DNA of 64,000 nt from Hippopus hippopus (Eukaryota > Mollusca > Bivalvia > Cardiida > Cardiidae). The notes under the pieces were generated by a model. It searched no databases. It was not told the origin of the DNA and saw nothing but the letters and a program-made list of their open reading frames with translations. The DNA lies in NCBI GenBank assembly GCA_946811185.2, contig OX328098.1, positions 25,801,084 through 25,865,083 on the forward strand, given 5' to 3'. Shown in pieces: positions 1 through 11,298 of the stretch. The position numbers were made by a program, and so were the translations under genes. Position 1 is the stretch's first letter. Each line of letters opens with the position of its first letter.

Positions 1-120
1 GGTCATAATCTAGGATATAGCAGTGGACAGTGTAGATCAGAGATCAGACTGCACGTTCTGTGCAGTCTGATCTTGATCTACACCGTCCACAAAAGCTTCT
101 GGTGTCGTCTATGGTGTGGA
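1..120. repeat. Family B hairpin element (cut by window start)
   Basis: The inverted repeat at about 26-90 centres on AGACTGCACGTTCTGTGCAG, flanked by GTGTAGATCA and TGATCTACAC. The left end is outside the window. Confidence 0.7.
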
Positions 121-620
121 AAGACTTAATACGGGATAGTAGTCAAATGTGATATATATAACGTAAAACATACCTGGATTATAGTCTGTCCGCATCGACT
201 GCTAAACTAGCTTCATTTGTACATATTGAGCATCTAAGATGACCAGAAATATTCCAGTTTTTTTAACATTTTTGACACGAATATTTCAGAAAATATCGGC
301 CATAAAAATACCATAAATCGCAGAAGATATACATGTGAATGGGTGCACCTTTTCTGCAGTCTGATCTCGATCTGCTCTGCCCAGGATAGCGGCTAGAGTA
401 AGATTATCATATGCAATATTGTTAAAAACTTTTTACACCATTTTTTCTCAATTTTGTTGTACCTTATTATAAGACATGCAAAAAAAGCAAACTTTAGGGC
501 TAGCTAGGTTCATTTATCGGCGTGTTTTGTCTAAGATAATGTTAAAAATGTCGTTGAACACCAAAACAAGCAAAGAAGCAAACAGGCAAATATAGTACAA
601 ATTGCGGAGAGGACAGGCAT
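121..620. other. Unique AT-rich DNA with a family B scrap
   Basis: A half-element (CTGCAGTCTGATCTCGATCTG) sits near 353-380. Otherwise nothing recognised. Confidence 0.4.
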
Positions 621-633
621 TTGAATGGCGTCG

Positions 634-634
634 A

Positions 635-666
<32 letters not shown>

Positions 667-668
667 TT
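634..668. repeat. (ATT)n microsatellite
   Basis: About eleven ATT units. A related interrupted TTA array lies at 886-920. Confidence 0.9.
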
Positions 669-689
669 AATAATGCTCATTTCACTATT

Positions 690-820
690 CTAGTGTTCTG
701 TTCTTTGGCAAGACACTTCAGAGACCCAGGCTACTATTGGTGGAACCCAGGAATCATAAAGGGCTGTCGCCCTGATACAACTAAAATTATGAAATCGACG
801 TAAACTGCCATTCATTCAAA
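690..820 (+). repeat. SINE-tail fragment
   Basis: GTTCTTTGGCAAGACACTTC followed by AGAGACCCAGGC matches the body of the tRNA-headed elements at 61020 and 61625. No promoter boxes remain. Confidence 0.5.
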
Positions 821-1290
821 TCAATAAACCGGTCGGTCTGTCGGTCCGTTTGGCGCTGGAATAGTGCAGTAAATAAAGAGCATAATTTATTATTATTATC
901 ATTATTATTGTTATTATTATACGTGGACAGACTGGTGAAAACTATATAAGAAGGCGGTGCCTTGCTTGTACAGTATGTTATTGTTACAAATGGTGGAACT
1001 TTTCCATGTCCGAAATGCTGGGAATATTCAAACTTATTAGTCCTTAATACCATTCGGAATGATTCTGACAGATTCATTTTTCATATCATGGGAGAAGTGA
1101 AAGACTTGTCAACTGCAGTAAATTGGGTACCATGACCTTTGTTTCCGATAAGTTGGTTACCGTTTTTGACATTTTCTTATAGTAAAGTAGGTTTGGTACG
1201 TGATCCTTTTAGTTCAAAGACAGTTGACAGTTTCAAAGAAGAAATAATACTGTCTCATATACTTTCATCTGAATGGAAACAGAAATTTTG

Positions 1291-1503
1291 TAAACCCTTC
1301 GGCTGCTAAGCGCGACTCACTGACCTTTTGCGGACAGTGTAGATCAAAATCAGACTGCACAGAACGTGCAGTCTGATCTTTGATCTCCACTGTCCGATTA
1401 GGACATAATTTACCTAAAGATAATACCTTTGAAATAGCAAAATTCGGCTTTTTACTATCGGCTTAAAAGTTTCATTTTACTTATTAAGCAGGACAAGGGT
1501 TAA
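1291..1503 (+). mobile_element. Family B element, complete
   Basis: The left end is CCCTTCGGCTGCTAAGCGCG and the right end is AGCAGGACAAGGGTTAA. The 5' TTAA is decayed to TAAA. The central hairpin (about 1333-1398) carries ACTGCACAGAACGTGCAGTC. It is non-coding and lies on TTAA, so probably a piggyBac-mobilised miniature element. Confidence 0.7.
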
Positions 1504-1585
1504 AGACATGTAAATTGTACATGGTCAAAATATCGTCAAAGAGCTAACCTTGGTTTCAGTCTGATCATTTTTTCATCGTAAAGAT

Positions 1586-1829
1586 CAGCCGTGCTCTGGC
1601 AAAAGGGGGCTTAATGCATCTCCGTGATGCATGATACCAAGCAAGTCATTACTGTATTATGGATCCATAACATCCAATTTATATAACAACAGACTGAATT
1701 ATCAGGTACACAGGCCCTTTAAGCTGAAAACTGACAAATAGAAAAAAGTTTCGGCTCTGGTCAGCCTGCACGGACTGGGTAAATACTGTTTGCAGATGCA
1801 TTAAGCCCCTTTTTATAGAGAATGGCTCA
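1586..1829 (+). mobile_element. Family C element
   Basis: It runs from GTGCTCTGGCAAAAGGGGGC to CCCCTTTTTATAGAGAATGG. The inner GC-rich hairpin is half decayed (CAGCCTGCACGGACTG). Confidence 0.65.
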
Positions 1830-1947
1830 TATTCTGACGTGACTTTGCCAAAGTTGCTATACATCTATTTAGGCTGTGATAAGGAGACTGCAAAAGAAGT
1901 GATTAAGAAATTATTGGGGCCTGGACCCATTAGGCTGTCATAATAAA

Positions 1948-2212
1948 TTGGCTTGCAACACGCGAAAAGGGGCATTCGGACATTTGCGTAAAGTGCCGTC
2001 TCGGATCAGCCTGTGCAGTCCACGCAGGCTAATCCGAGACGGCACTTTACGACTTAATTAGGTTTTGTGCTTCAGTAGACATGCGCAAAACAGAAAATTA
2101 CATAAAAACGGAAAGTGTCGTGTCGGATCAGCCTGCGCGGATTGCGCAGGCTGATCCGAGACGACACTTTACGCAAATGTCCGAATGCCCCTTTTGGCGT
2201 GTTGCAAGCCAA
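1948..2212. mobile_element. Miniature element with two subterminal hairpins (family D)
   Basis: Terminal inverted repeats TTGGCTTGCAACACGC / GCGTGTTGCAAGCCAA extend inward through GGGGCATTCGGACATTTGCG. Each half carries its own palindrome, at about 1988-2052 and 2108-2173, around GATCAGCCTGCGC. The latter resembles the family C hairpin, so the two families may be related. Confidence 0.8.
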
Positions 2213-2227
2213 TAAGACAAGTCACAC

Positions 2228-2430
2228 ATGAGTCATGATCCGTGAAAAAGAGGTCTAATGCCTCTGCAAAAAGTATCGACCATGTCAGCCTGCGTAGTCC
2301 ATGCAGGCTGACCTGTGACGAAACTTTTTTTTTTTTTTGTAAACTTTCTTCATGTCCAAGGACCATTCTACCTCAATATTCAGCTGTTGTTCAACAAAAT
2401 GGATTACACGGATCCATAATGATGTAACGA
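2228..2430 (-). mobile_element. Family C element, 3' truncated
   Basis: Reads in reverse with the hairpin CAGCCTGCGTAGTCCATGCAGGCTG near 2286-2310. The far terminus is missing, and a T14 run interrupts it. Confidence 0.6.
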
Positions 2431-2539
2431 TTTGTAAAACACCCCGCAAACCCGATATAAAAAGAGCATAAAGCAGTTAGTGTGATAGATGATCAGACTG
2501 GTTTGTCGTCAACTGCCAATTTCAAGAATGGTTTCTAGA

Positions 2540-2692
2540 TTTAATGCTTTACCGACAACCACATTTTAGACTTGTTCAAATTGAAAGCATTTGCAGACTA
2601 CATATTAAACGATTCTCGTAATGATAAGATGTGTTTCTGAAAGAGTAGAAAACTTCGTGGAAAAAGGAGAAAATGCTAGTTTCTAGAAAGAG
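2540..2692 (+). mobile_element. Family A fragment
   Basis: The left half only (AGACTTGTTCAAATTGAAAG, then GCATTTGCAGAC). It breaks at the centre of the hairpin after GAAAATGCTAG. Confidence 0.55.
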
Positions 2693-2702
2693 TCGAGTCT
2701 AA

Positions 2703-2970
2703 TTGAGCCATTCTCTTGGAAAAGGAGGTTTGATGCATCTCTACGATGCATTATACCAAGCAAGTCATAACATGATCATGATTCCATGTATTTCATTTTG
2801 TCTAACATTCGAATGGACCAAGAGGTAGAAAGGTCCATGGGCATGCAGAAAATTTGCAAATAGCAAAAAAGTATGGACCCATATCAGCTTGAGCGGACTG
2901 CGCAGGCTGACTTGAGTCGATACTTTTTGCAGATACATTAAAACCCCTTTTGACAGAGCATGTTTCAATT
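2703..2970 (+). mobile_element. Family C element
   Basis: Both ends are visible: GAGCCATTCTCTTGG and CCCCTTTTGACAGAGCATG. Confidence 0.65.
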
Positions 2971-3029
2971 ATTTAATGCTTCAGAGTTTTTTTTTTTTTG
3001 TTTTATGTAGTCTGTTGCAAATTATATCT

Positions 3030-3392
3030 GGAGAGGTGCAGAGAGAACTTAACTTTAAGGAGCATATTCAGATATTTTTCCGGTGAATCGGAAATTCTCG
3101 TTAAACTCCGAATTCGTATTTCATTTCCAATCGTAAAGAAATTGGACGGTTACATTCAGAAGTTGAAATATCGGTGCTTAAGTAACGGGTAGTCGATTTA
3201 ACTGTTGACGGCTCTTTCGACAGCTCTAAATACAATCCATTGAAACTTACAAAGGTTTTGATTGTATAGGCTTGACTACACAAGCGGACGGTATAGATCA
3301 AAGATCAGACTGCACGTTCTGTGCAGTCTGATCTTGATCTATGCCGTCCGCAAAAATCACTGTTTTCGCCTATGGCGCCGAAAGGGTAAATG
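3030..3392 (+). mobile_element. Family B variant (longer subfamily)
   Basis: The hairpin is at about 3290-3352 with GGACGGTATAGATC outer arms. The flank CAAGCGGACGG... and GCCTATGGCGCCGAAAGGG is shared with the copies near 50040 and 60540, separating them from the standard family B. Confidence 0.5.
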
Positions 3393-3810
3393 AAATCAGG
3401 TATGACGTCATATTTTACGTCATATCCGTGTAATTGATCATACGACATTTCAACATGCCGCTCCGAAATTCTAATCCGAAAATTTGAAAAATAGATAGAT
3501 CTATCATAAAAAGATGTAGGTATTATGTATTAATGACTAGAAGCTGTATTAGCTTACGTCAATAAAGAATGTCTATGTCTATGTATATGTCTATCTAGTC
3601 AAACAAAAAAAATGTCTGTACCTTTTTTTTGCTTACCTTTGTCTTTCTCATTTATTTCGGGTTGGCATACAATTGGCGCATCAAGTATAGTGATAAAACA
3701 CTTTTGAAGTTTAAAACTATAATTGGAGCTTAAATAGCCCTCTTTAAAGATGAAGTATTGAAGGAAATATTAGGACTGTATTAATATCTTCTATTTTAGA
3801 AAATAATTCA

Positions 3811-4040
3811 ATTATTACAGAACGACAACAGTTTAGACTGATCAAAGTGAAAACATTTGCAGATGACAAAATTTTAAATGTTGCGCAAATAATGAATTTT
3901 TTTCTTGGGAAAAAAATAGAAAAACATCATGAGAAAAGGAGAAAATGCTGGTGACCAGCATTTTCTCCTTTTCCCATGATGTTTTCCAAAGCCTTCTACC
4001 TTAGGATCGTCAAAACTTGGAACCGGTTGGTAAAGGATTA
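3811..4040 (+). mobile_element. Family A element, complete
   Basis: The hairpin arms are built from CATGAGAAAAGGAGAAAATG and its complement around GCTGGTGACCAGC. The right end is GGTAAAGGATTA. Confidence 0.75.
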
Positions 4041-4194
4041 GAGAATAGAAAGAAATTATTATATTAGGAAATTCTTCATACTAGGCTATTAGATTTATCG
4101 TATAATTACTTCCTATTAAGGAAGACAAATTCTGTGTGTAATATAATTCAAGATTAAAGAACGATCGAGCAGACTCTAATGTTCCAAGCCACCC

Positions 4195-4320
4195 TTTCCT
4201 TTTTCTGAAACAAGTCGAGTCCCGGTAGTGCCGTTGGTAGCTTATAGGTCTTAAGACAAAGAGGGATCCTGGTTCGATTCCCTAGTTCAGCTAAGTCTTT
4301 AGAAAACATTGTGACAAAAA
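4195..4320 (+). repeat. tRNA-derived SINE head
   Basis: Box A-like TAGTGCCGTTGGTAGC and box B-like GGTTCGATTCC are 40-50 bp apart. The body has diverged. Confidence 0.5.
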
Positions 4321-4419
4321 GAAAAATTACCCCTTATGAGCAAATCCCTCTTTGTCACAAAATTTTCAAATCTGGTCTACTACAGGACCAGAAAAAAAAC
4401 AAAAAAACCTTGAAGAGAA

Positions 4420-4780
4420 AAAAATGAAAACATTTTGCAGAAAAAGGAGAAACGCTAGTAACGAGCATTTACTCTGTTTTCTGACAATGTTTTTCTACCC
4501 TATCAAGGACAAATTCAAGTAACATTAAATCTGCGACAGTAGTCCGTGGGAGGTAACTCTTTCCCAATCATTCCTGCGTTATTCCGACCATGAATTAAAA
4601 ACGGCCTTTGTAAAACACTGTGAGAAAAGGAAAAAATGCTGGTTATCAGCAGGTCCTCCCTTTTCTTACAAAGTTTACCACTCGTTCAAAGATAAATCCA
4701 AATGGTCGTGCCACATAAAATTTGCCATCTGCAAGTTCTTTCAATATAGAAAAGTCTATAGTGTTGTCCTTTAGTTAAGA
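4420..4780. mobile_element. Two decayed family A copies
   Basis: Imperfect hairpins at about 4428-4492 (AACGCTAGTAACGAGC) and 4613-4680 (AATGCTGGTTATCAGC). Ends are not recognisable. Confidence 0.5.
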
Positions 4781-4937
4781 AATAAATCAAGTTATAATGT
4801 TTTTGAAATTGGCAATTAGGGACGAATCAGTATGATCATTTGTCACACTAATTGTTTTATGTTGAACTCTATTAGAGCATATTAGCTATAACGAGTTATT
4901 TCATAAGAAAGTCAATTCTTATCTTATTCGTTTTTTT

Positions 4938-5205
4938 GAGCCCTACTCTTGCAAAAAGGGGGATTAATGCATCTTTTTGATGCATGATACCTAGCACGTC
5001 ATTATTATAATCGTGGATCCATAAAATCCATTTTGTCTAATGACCGGTTGTATCATGATCTAGAATGGTCCTTAATTATGCAGAACATTTACCAGAAGTA
5101 AAAAGTTTCGACACAGGTCAGCCTGCGCGGACTGCGCAGGCTGACCTGGGTCGATACTTTTTGCAGATGCATTAAACCCTCTTTTGACAGATCAACGCTC
5201 ATTTA
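4938..5205 (+). mobile_element. Family C element
   Basis: Contains a perfect inner hairpin, CAGCCTGCGCGGACTGCGCA then GGCTG, and the right end CTCTTTTGACAGATCAACGC. Confidence 0.7.
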
Positions 5206-5269
5206 TTTTAAATCGAAAGTGAAAAAAGTTCTTGCAATTTATCACTCTATGAATACTTTCTGGAAACTT

Positions 5270-5604
5270 TAACTTTTCACCAAACGACAAAATATTAGAC
5301 TTGTCCATATTGAAAGCATTTGCAGACGATAATTGAAATGTCACTCAAATGAATGGAATTTAAAAAAAATAACTTTTTATCACATAACCTCCATTGTTTT
5401 TAGTGTAATATACCCATTACGAATTTTCTTATCTTATACACGTTTGATATCATATTTGTGTGACGTCATTTTTGACGTCATTTTGTAAGTATTTCATAGA
5501 CGTGAATGGGTTTTATGGATATTACCGCGGGTGCATCTATACACGGTTTTGCATCATCTGATCTATATTTCGTGAAATATCGTTATGTGATAAAAAGAAT
5601 CTGA
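5270..5604. other. Family A left-half scrap, then unique DNA
   Basis: A scrap (AGACTTGTCCATATTGAAAG) lies at about 5294-5340. The rest shows nothing recognised. Confidence 0.4.
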
Positions 5605-5745
5605 CATTCGTTAGCGTTTGAGATAAAATTTAATTAAACTCGTCAAGGAAAGATGTTATTAAGCTAGCCAAAGGCTCGCTTAATAACATTTCCCTAGACT
5701 CGTTTAATAAAATCTTATCTCAAAAGGTAACTCATGTCAGATCCT
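5605..5745. repeat. Foldback sequence
   Basis: GAGATAAAATTTAATTAAAC and GTTTAATAAAATCTTATCTC form outer arms; ATGTTATTAAGC and GCTTAATAACAT form inner arms. A shorter relative lies at 24728-24800. Confidence 0.6.
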
Positions 5746-5821
5746 ATATTTATCATACGACTCCAAGAATTTTCGACGCTGGTAACGAAGGCCTAAAATG
5801 TTTCATACAGAAGAAAATGAT

Positions 5822-6275
5822 ACTTACATTATACAGGACTTGAAAACAGGTGGTGGTTGATTCGGATCCGCAACTCGGCCAATATCTTTCCGAGGATTGA
5901 TGAAAGTTATTGTGACGTGATTCATTCCTCTCTCGCCGCTGACCATTGTTTCGACAATGATTATGTGGGAGAGCAGCCAGTGGCTTGGGAAAAATATTGT
6001 GCGAAGTAAGTGGTAGCTGGTTCGGATCCCCAGCTCGGCCAATATCCATCCGAGGATTGATGATAGTCTTTGTGACAGGGTTTATTCCTCTCTCACCGCT
6101 GATCATTGGTTGGACGATGATTATGTCGGAAAGTAGCCAGTGGCTTAGGAAGAATATTGTGTGAAGTACTTGGTAAAGGTAATTCCAGGAAAGTATGGAT
6201 AAGTGCATTGGCCGCTGCGATATAACTGAAATAACTTTAAAACGACTTTAAACACCATACACTCTATCAACTAAC
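5822..6275 (+). repeat. Two SINE bodies in tandem
   Basis: CTCGGCCAATATCTTTCCGA and CTCGGCCAATATCCATCCGA each open a body, at about 5873 and 6033. Only the second has the tail (GCGATATAACTGAAATAAC and the ACACCATAC end). The tRNA head is mostly missing. Confidence 0.7.
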
Positions 6276-6399
6276 CAGCATTTCCTCCTGTATCCTAAAA
6301 TGTCTTCAACTCTTTCAAAGACAAATTTCTTAGTTTGAGCTACATGTGCAAGTACTTTCAATCTGGACGGGTGTAAATTTCTTCTGTCTCGAAGAACAT

Positions 6400-6575
6400 T
6401 TATAATTAACCCTTAGAGTGCTGAATAAACGCAACCAAAATTTTCAGTCTCAAAATAAGACCAAAACAAGTGCATTGTCTTGGTTGTTTCTTTCTGCAGC
6501 GTTTCATCGTGGCAGAAAGTGTAGATCAATGATCAGAGTGCAGTCTGATCTTGATCTACACCGGCCACTTTAGCA
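6400..6575 (+). mobile_element. Family B element, hairpin partly deleted
   Basis: The end at TTAACCCTTAGAGTGC is followed by GTGTAGATCAATGATCAGAG. The centre of the hairpin is missing, so the arms meet at GAGTGCAGTC. Confidence 0.55.
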
Positions 6576-6579
6576 ACTG

Positions 6580-6875
6580 TACTTTTGAAATACGCGTTAA
6601 GGTTAATTGGGGTCGAAATGGGGGCATGCAACACTTCCAGTCCTTTAACGTTAAATTGTCAATTAAATAACATGAAAACATTCTTGGCAATAATAGAAGA
6701 AAAGGGCCATATATTGCGATCACAAAATTCTGTTCACTGTCAAAAATTATCTCTAACTGAATCGGACAGTGTAGATCCAAGATCAGACTGCAAGTTTTGT
6801 GCAGTCTGATCTAGATCTACATTGTCAGGAAAAGCGCATTTAGTCTGCTTACCTTGTAGCCGAAGGGTCAAGTAT
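6580..6875 (+). mobile_element. Family B element
   Basis: The hairpin at about 6766-6832 carries GACTGCAAGTTTTGTGCAGT. The end GTAGCCGAAGGGTCAAG is decayed. Confidence 0.6.
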
Positions 6876-7212
6876 TAGCTATGAGCCATTCGGGAGTTAA
6901 GATGCGGTCTTTTCAAAGCAAAACTTTTAATAGGGAAACAAAATGTGGTCAATGTATTCCTAATTAAGAGACCTATCCTTCTGCTGACCTTTAAAGCTTC
7001 TACAAACTGGATTTTGTGTCAGTTTTTTTTTTCTCTGAAACTCTTTACATAAAGCAGTTAAGCTATTTACGTCGGCAAACGCGGTCTGTTGACAGAAAAT
7101 ACACGTAAATAACTCGGCGCATGTCACTTTTTCTGTCAATCCTTTAGGAAATTCCTTACCCAGTTAGTAACGGCGTAGCTGCTATCAAGTAACACGCTAT
7201 ACATACCTACCT

Positions 7213-7447
7213 TTAACCCTTTACTACACAAACCCTCCTTCTAACGACCTTGAACGAAAAGAGAACGCGTTTAAAAACATTGTCGGAAAAGGAGAAAATG
7301 CCGGTAACCAGCATTTTTCTCCTTTTCTCACAATGTTTTCTACCCTATCAAGTTTAAGTTTGTTCATTAGAACAACTTTTAATATGTCGTGTGCGAATGC
7401 TTTCAATATGGACAAGTCTAAAAATCCATCTGTTGGTAAAGAGTTAA
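7213..7447 (-). mobile_element. Family A element, complete, on TTAA
   Basis: TTAACCCTTTACTACAC at one side and GGTAAAGAGTTAA at the other. The hairpin centre is GCCGGTAACCAGC. Confidence 0.8.
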
Positions 7448-8560
7448 ACATATTTAGTTTGAAAAAAAAAAGACACGTTCTACCCTGAATGACAGCATTT
7501 TCATAACATTATTTAAACCCCACCCCTTCCCCCTTTATGAGAAAATGGTTACGTCCTAATAGTTTACCTTGCCAAATTCCTTTAAACAAAAAAATTGGTC
7601 ATAATTAGAATAAAGGTCCTTGTATGTAGGAGTTAACAGTTCTATCTTTGTCCTATTTTTGTGAAATACTGATACTTTTTCTCGCGATTGCACGACAACG
7701 AGAAGTTCATCGAGTTTTCTCGTTTTCCGAATGAGAAAATTATTGCGAAATCTTTAAATCTAACGCGAGGATTGTTAAAACCTTTACTAAAAAATCCCTT
7801 GTTTTTGCGACCCTGCAGAGGCAGGCTGTTGAAAGTTTGTGGGAGCAAAATTATGCTGGTAACCAGTAGTTGCTCTTTTTCCTGTATGTTTCTGCTGTTT
7901 CAGAAGCAAAACCTATCTGTTGAGGCACAGTGATTTTTTCATCTGCAAGTGCATGTACTTTTAACTCTCACATGTGTGCTATTCTCCAGATAGACGATGG
8001 TCATCGCAATTTAATAGTGCTTTTAGACGCGATCAAGTGTGGCAGGAACATGGTTCAGTACTTTTGACTTGGAAACTTTTAATGAGTAGCATACAACAGT
8101 GATCTCTTGATCTCTCTCCAATACTACACAGGGTCAAGGCCGTAATTACAAATGACTGGACATCTTCGATATCTGCGATGCGATATAATTTTTAGCTGGG
8201 TTCGTCAAACTTAACAGAATTTCACATGCAAAATACGGACACACTTTTGTTACTGCCAAAGGAATAATCGATGTTAATCTTGAATAAATGAATCGCCGAT
8301 GATAAAAAAAAAAGTAAGATTGTAAAACTTAGTATGGTAATAAATCTGGAAAGGCAGTTCTTTACAATGCCTTCCTTTTTCTAGTTACTGTCACTATTTA
8401 TAGAAAATAGTAGATCGCAGCTCTAAACCGGAAGGGGATTCTTTTCATTTTGTTTTTGTCATCGATTGCTTGTTGGTTAATTGATTGATTGATTGATTTG
8501 TGTTTCACGCCACTTTAAACATTATTTAAGTATATGTTATATCACGGCAATCGCTCACTT
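7448..8560. other. Mostly unique DNA
   Basis: A decayed family A hairpin relative (AATTATGCTGGTAACCAG) is near 7848-7866. Otherwise nothing recognised. A short GATT repeat is at 8480-8497. Confidence 0.4.
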
Positions 8561-8619
8561 GTTGATGTTTGCCTAGCTTTAATTACAAGTACTTGGGCCT
8601 TTTAACCCACTATCTATCT

Positions 8620-8667
8620 GTCCTTCCGTCCGTCTTTATTTCCGCCCGTCCGTCTATCAGTCCGTCC

Positions 8668-8712
<45 letters not shown>
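8620..8712. repeat. CCGT-rich tract and (CT)n microsatellite
   Basis: CCGTCCGTCT units pass into about twenty CT dinucleotides (8668-8710). Confidence 0.9.
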
Positions 8713-8714
<2 letters not shown>

Positions 8715-8904
8715 GCCGACCTTCATAATTCATCATTTTTTTCTCTGTCAATCTTTTCCTCTTTTCTTAATCAGTCAATGCAATAATCGATTAATAATTT
8801 CCTGTACAACGTGTAATTAACAAAACCTGTCATCACGAGGGAAGAAAACGCTCGCGCTTCTTCGACCCTTCACCGTCTTGGGCGACGTAAGGTGCCTGTG
8901 CGAG

Positions 8905-8985
8905 CGACTTGAATCACGGATCGAAGATCAGACTGCACAGGCCTGTAGTCTTATCTTTGATTTTTCAACACCCGCTACCTCAGTT
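8905..8985. repeat. Family B hairpin fragment
   Basis: GAAGATCAGACTGCACAGGC with only a partial complementary arm. Confidence 0.4.
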
Positions 8986-9044
8986 TATACTGTGGCCAAT
9001 AAAGTGGAACTGGTTCTCCTCAGTTTACCAACTTTTCACAAGAC

Positions 9045-9303
9045 TTTGTATCCTTTCGCAAATGACAAAATCTGGACTCTTCCGAATTGAAAGCATCTGC
9101 AACGACAATTTTGAAATGGGTACAAATAATAGATCTCTGGTATTGTTAAAACATGGTGGGGAAAGGAGAAAATGCTGGTTACGCAAAAACAAGGAATTAT
9201 TTAGTGAATGGTTACCAGCATTTCCTCCTTGTCCCACATTATTTCCAAAGGGATTCTTCATCGAGATCGTTATAGCGTTAAGACTGTTTGGTTCAGGGTT
9301 GTC
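9045..9303 (+). mobile_element. Family A element with insertion in the hairpin centre
   Basis: The arms GAGAAAATGCTGGTTAC and TGGTTACCAGCATTTCC are separated by about 30 bp of foreign sequence (GCAAAAACAAGGAATTATTT...), which breaks the normally abutting palindrome. Confidence 0.65.
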
Positions 9304-9307
9304 GTTC

Positions 9308-9520
9308 TTAACTCTTTACCACAAAATACGAGTTTTAACTACCTCACGATGAAGACTTTTGAAAACATTGTAGGCAAAGGAGCAAATGCTGATAACCAGC
9401 GTTTTTTTTTTACCCTATCAGAGATTTTGAAGTGATTTGTATCAATTTCTAAATTAATCACCAGCAGATGCTTTCAGTTTGGAAGAGTCGGAAATTTGTT
9501 TTGTGTGGGAAAGGGTTCAG
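9308..9520 (-). mobile_element. Family A element, degenerate
   Basis: Starts TAACTCTTTACCACAAAAT and ends GTGGGAAAGGGTTCAG. The hairpin's right arm is replaced by a T run. Confidence 0.6.
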
Positions 9521-9814
9521 GTATTGATAATGATGACATTCTTTGAAGAGGCATAAAAAGATACAAAGTAAAACATTTTCTCCCCTCATTCTTTTTTTGT
9601 GATATGGCGTAAGTTTTACGACTCTCAATGTGTTTAGGCTTTGCGTCGAAAAACTCAGAAATCTTGATTGAGCTTTGTCTTTTGGGTTTTATCCCTTCTT
9701 TAGGCTGTGGAGCGACTTTTGTGTTATGTTTTGCTCTTCATCTTCATTTTGTTGTATTTACTTCTACAGACTATATCTGAAAAGAAAGTTTGCTCTTTCC
9801 CAACTGTCGACGAC

Positions 9815-9897
9815 ATAAGCCTTTGCGGACAGTGTAGATCAAGATCAGACTGCACAGAACGTGCAGTCTGATGTCTGATCTACACTGTCCACTACTT
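9815..9897 (+). mobile_element. Family B hairpin
   Basis: TTGCGGACAGTGTAGATCAA to CTACACTGTCCAC, with centre CTGCACAGAACGTGCAG. The outer ends are not clear. Confidence 0.65.
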
Positions 9898-10069
9898 TAT
9901 TATAGTTTATGACCTGACGGGTTCTTTATCTTGGAGTGGAAGTATATTATTAACTTTTGAAAAAGTTTAATTTACATGTATTTGGTAGCAAAAGAGTTGA
10001 GAAGCTTTGAAGGTGGCATTTACGTGATAAAGTTGTTCAGGAAATACATAAAGAACCGGTATTATTTTG

Positions 10070-10145
10070 GATCTATCTCTCTATCTATCTATCTATCTAT
10101 CGTTTGTCTGTCCGTCCGTCGGTCTGTCTGTCTTCCTGTTTGTCT
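10070..10145. repeat. (CTAT)n and GTCT/CCGT microsatellite
   Basis: Seven or so CTAT units are followed by GTCTGTCCGTCCGTCGGTC. Confidence 0.85.
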
Positions 10146-10284
10146 AGCTCTTATCCGTCCATCTACATGTATATTTCTTTTCAGTCGTTTTGGGAAAATG
10201 AGACATTTTTTGGTTAGAAAATCGAATATATCTTTAAATATAACAATTGAAATGTGAAGGCAGTCAGTGTAATCATAGAATAAT

Positions 10285-10640
10285 GGAGTTAGTGTTTTAA
10301 AGACCCTGAAGCAGAAGACTTTTGAAAACATTGTGGGAAAAGGAGAAAATGCTGGTAACCAGCATTTTCTCCTATGCCCACGAAGTTTTCTACCCTTTCA
10401 AAACAAATCTCATCGTTTGAGCTACATTAAATTTGTCGTCTGCAGATGCTTTCAATTTTGAAATTTCAAAATTTTGTCGTTTGGCAGAGATTTAAATTTG
10501 CAGCAGACGAATTTTAAAACACTGTAGAGTTGAAGTTTAAGAACGAATTCAAGAGAAAATATTGTTGCAAAAAGAAGAAATTGCACTTTACGAGCAATGT
10601 CTCCTTTTACCATAATGATTTCAGTATTGACAAAAAGATC
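10285..10640 (-). mobile_element. Family A element plus a decayed second copy
   Basis: The first copy (to about 10495) has the hairpin GAGAAAATGCTGGTAACCAG. The second (about 10500-10640) retains GCACTTTACGAGCAATGTC only. Confidence 0.6.
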
Positions 10641-10949
10641 TTCAAGAGGTTTATGTTTTGAAGGGGGAAAACTAAGGAAATAAGTGGCGTCAGAAAAATA
10701 TGAAATCTTTTTGACATAGAATGATTAACTCAGAAAAGTTATGGAATACAACCATGAAAAACAAAGGATCGAAAAAGTCAGGGTCGAAAAAGGCAAAAGT
10801 GTCTGCGGTAAGCAAAAATACAATTATTCGATTGTTATTCAACTGGAAATAAGTGGTACTATAGAATGACAACAAAGGATTCGTAGAACTTTCTTGAAGT
10901 AATCCGCGGTATTTCCACGCAGGATATTTCTTAGCATCTGTAAAGAAAG

Positions 10950-11298
10950 TTGGTGAGGGTTGCCAAATACAAAAACAATATGGCGGTCCGCAAACGTTAT
11001 TTAACTGACCGGACTACTTTCTGTGCGGTTTTAATTTTTTTTGTATTTTGTATGCGGAATGTGATTGCCTTATTCGACGTGAAATTGGGAATTATTTTAC
11101 CGAGCGATGAGAAATCGTCCTGGAGTTTAAAACGTGTTGTTCCAGCAATTGAGTATGCCGTGGAAAACGTTTACCTGCAGGGATTACTGACGAATGCGAA
11201 TATAAGTATAGAAACAAAGGACTCCGAATGTTCCGAGACGATGGGCCCTCTAGCGGCCATTGATTTTTACACAGAGGGCACGACAAATGTATTTATAG
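10950..11298 (+). CDS. Natriuretic peptide receptor-like protein, first coding exon
   Basis: This exon encodes the N-terminus of a single-pass receptor of the natriuretic peptide receptor / receptor guanylyl cyclase family, whose extracellular domain binds peptide ligands. The first ATG (10950) or the one at 10980 gives a basic leader followed by a hydrophobic signal segment (FCAVLIFFVFC, about residues 25-35). The mature start FDVKLGIILPSDEKSSWSL and the stretch RVVPAIEYAVENV match the opening of the type I periplasmic-binding-protein-like fold in this family. It then runs through CSETMGPLAAIDFYTEG to FIG. The exon ends at 11298 before GTATGG, splitting a Gly codon in phase 1 that is completed by the exon at 12512. 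The ORF runs on into the intron to 11333. The family call rests on alignment by eye; guanylyl cyclase versus clearance-type receptor cannot be decided because the kinase and cyclase domains are not in view. Confidence 0.8.

Noticed and set aside
2242..2427. Short frames with DHVSLRSPCRLTC-type peptides
   Set aside because: They recur at every family C copy because they read through its hairpin.
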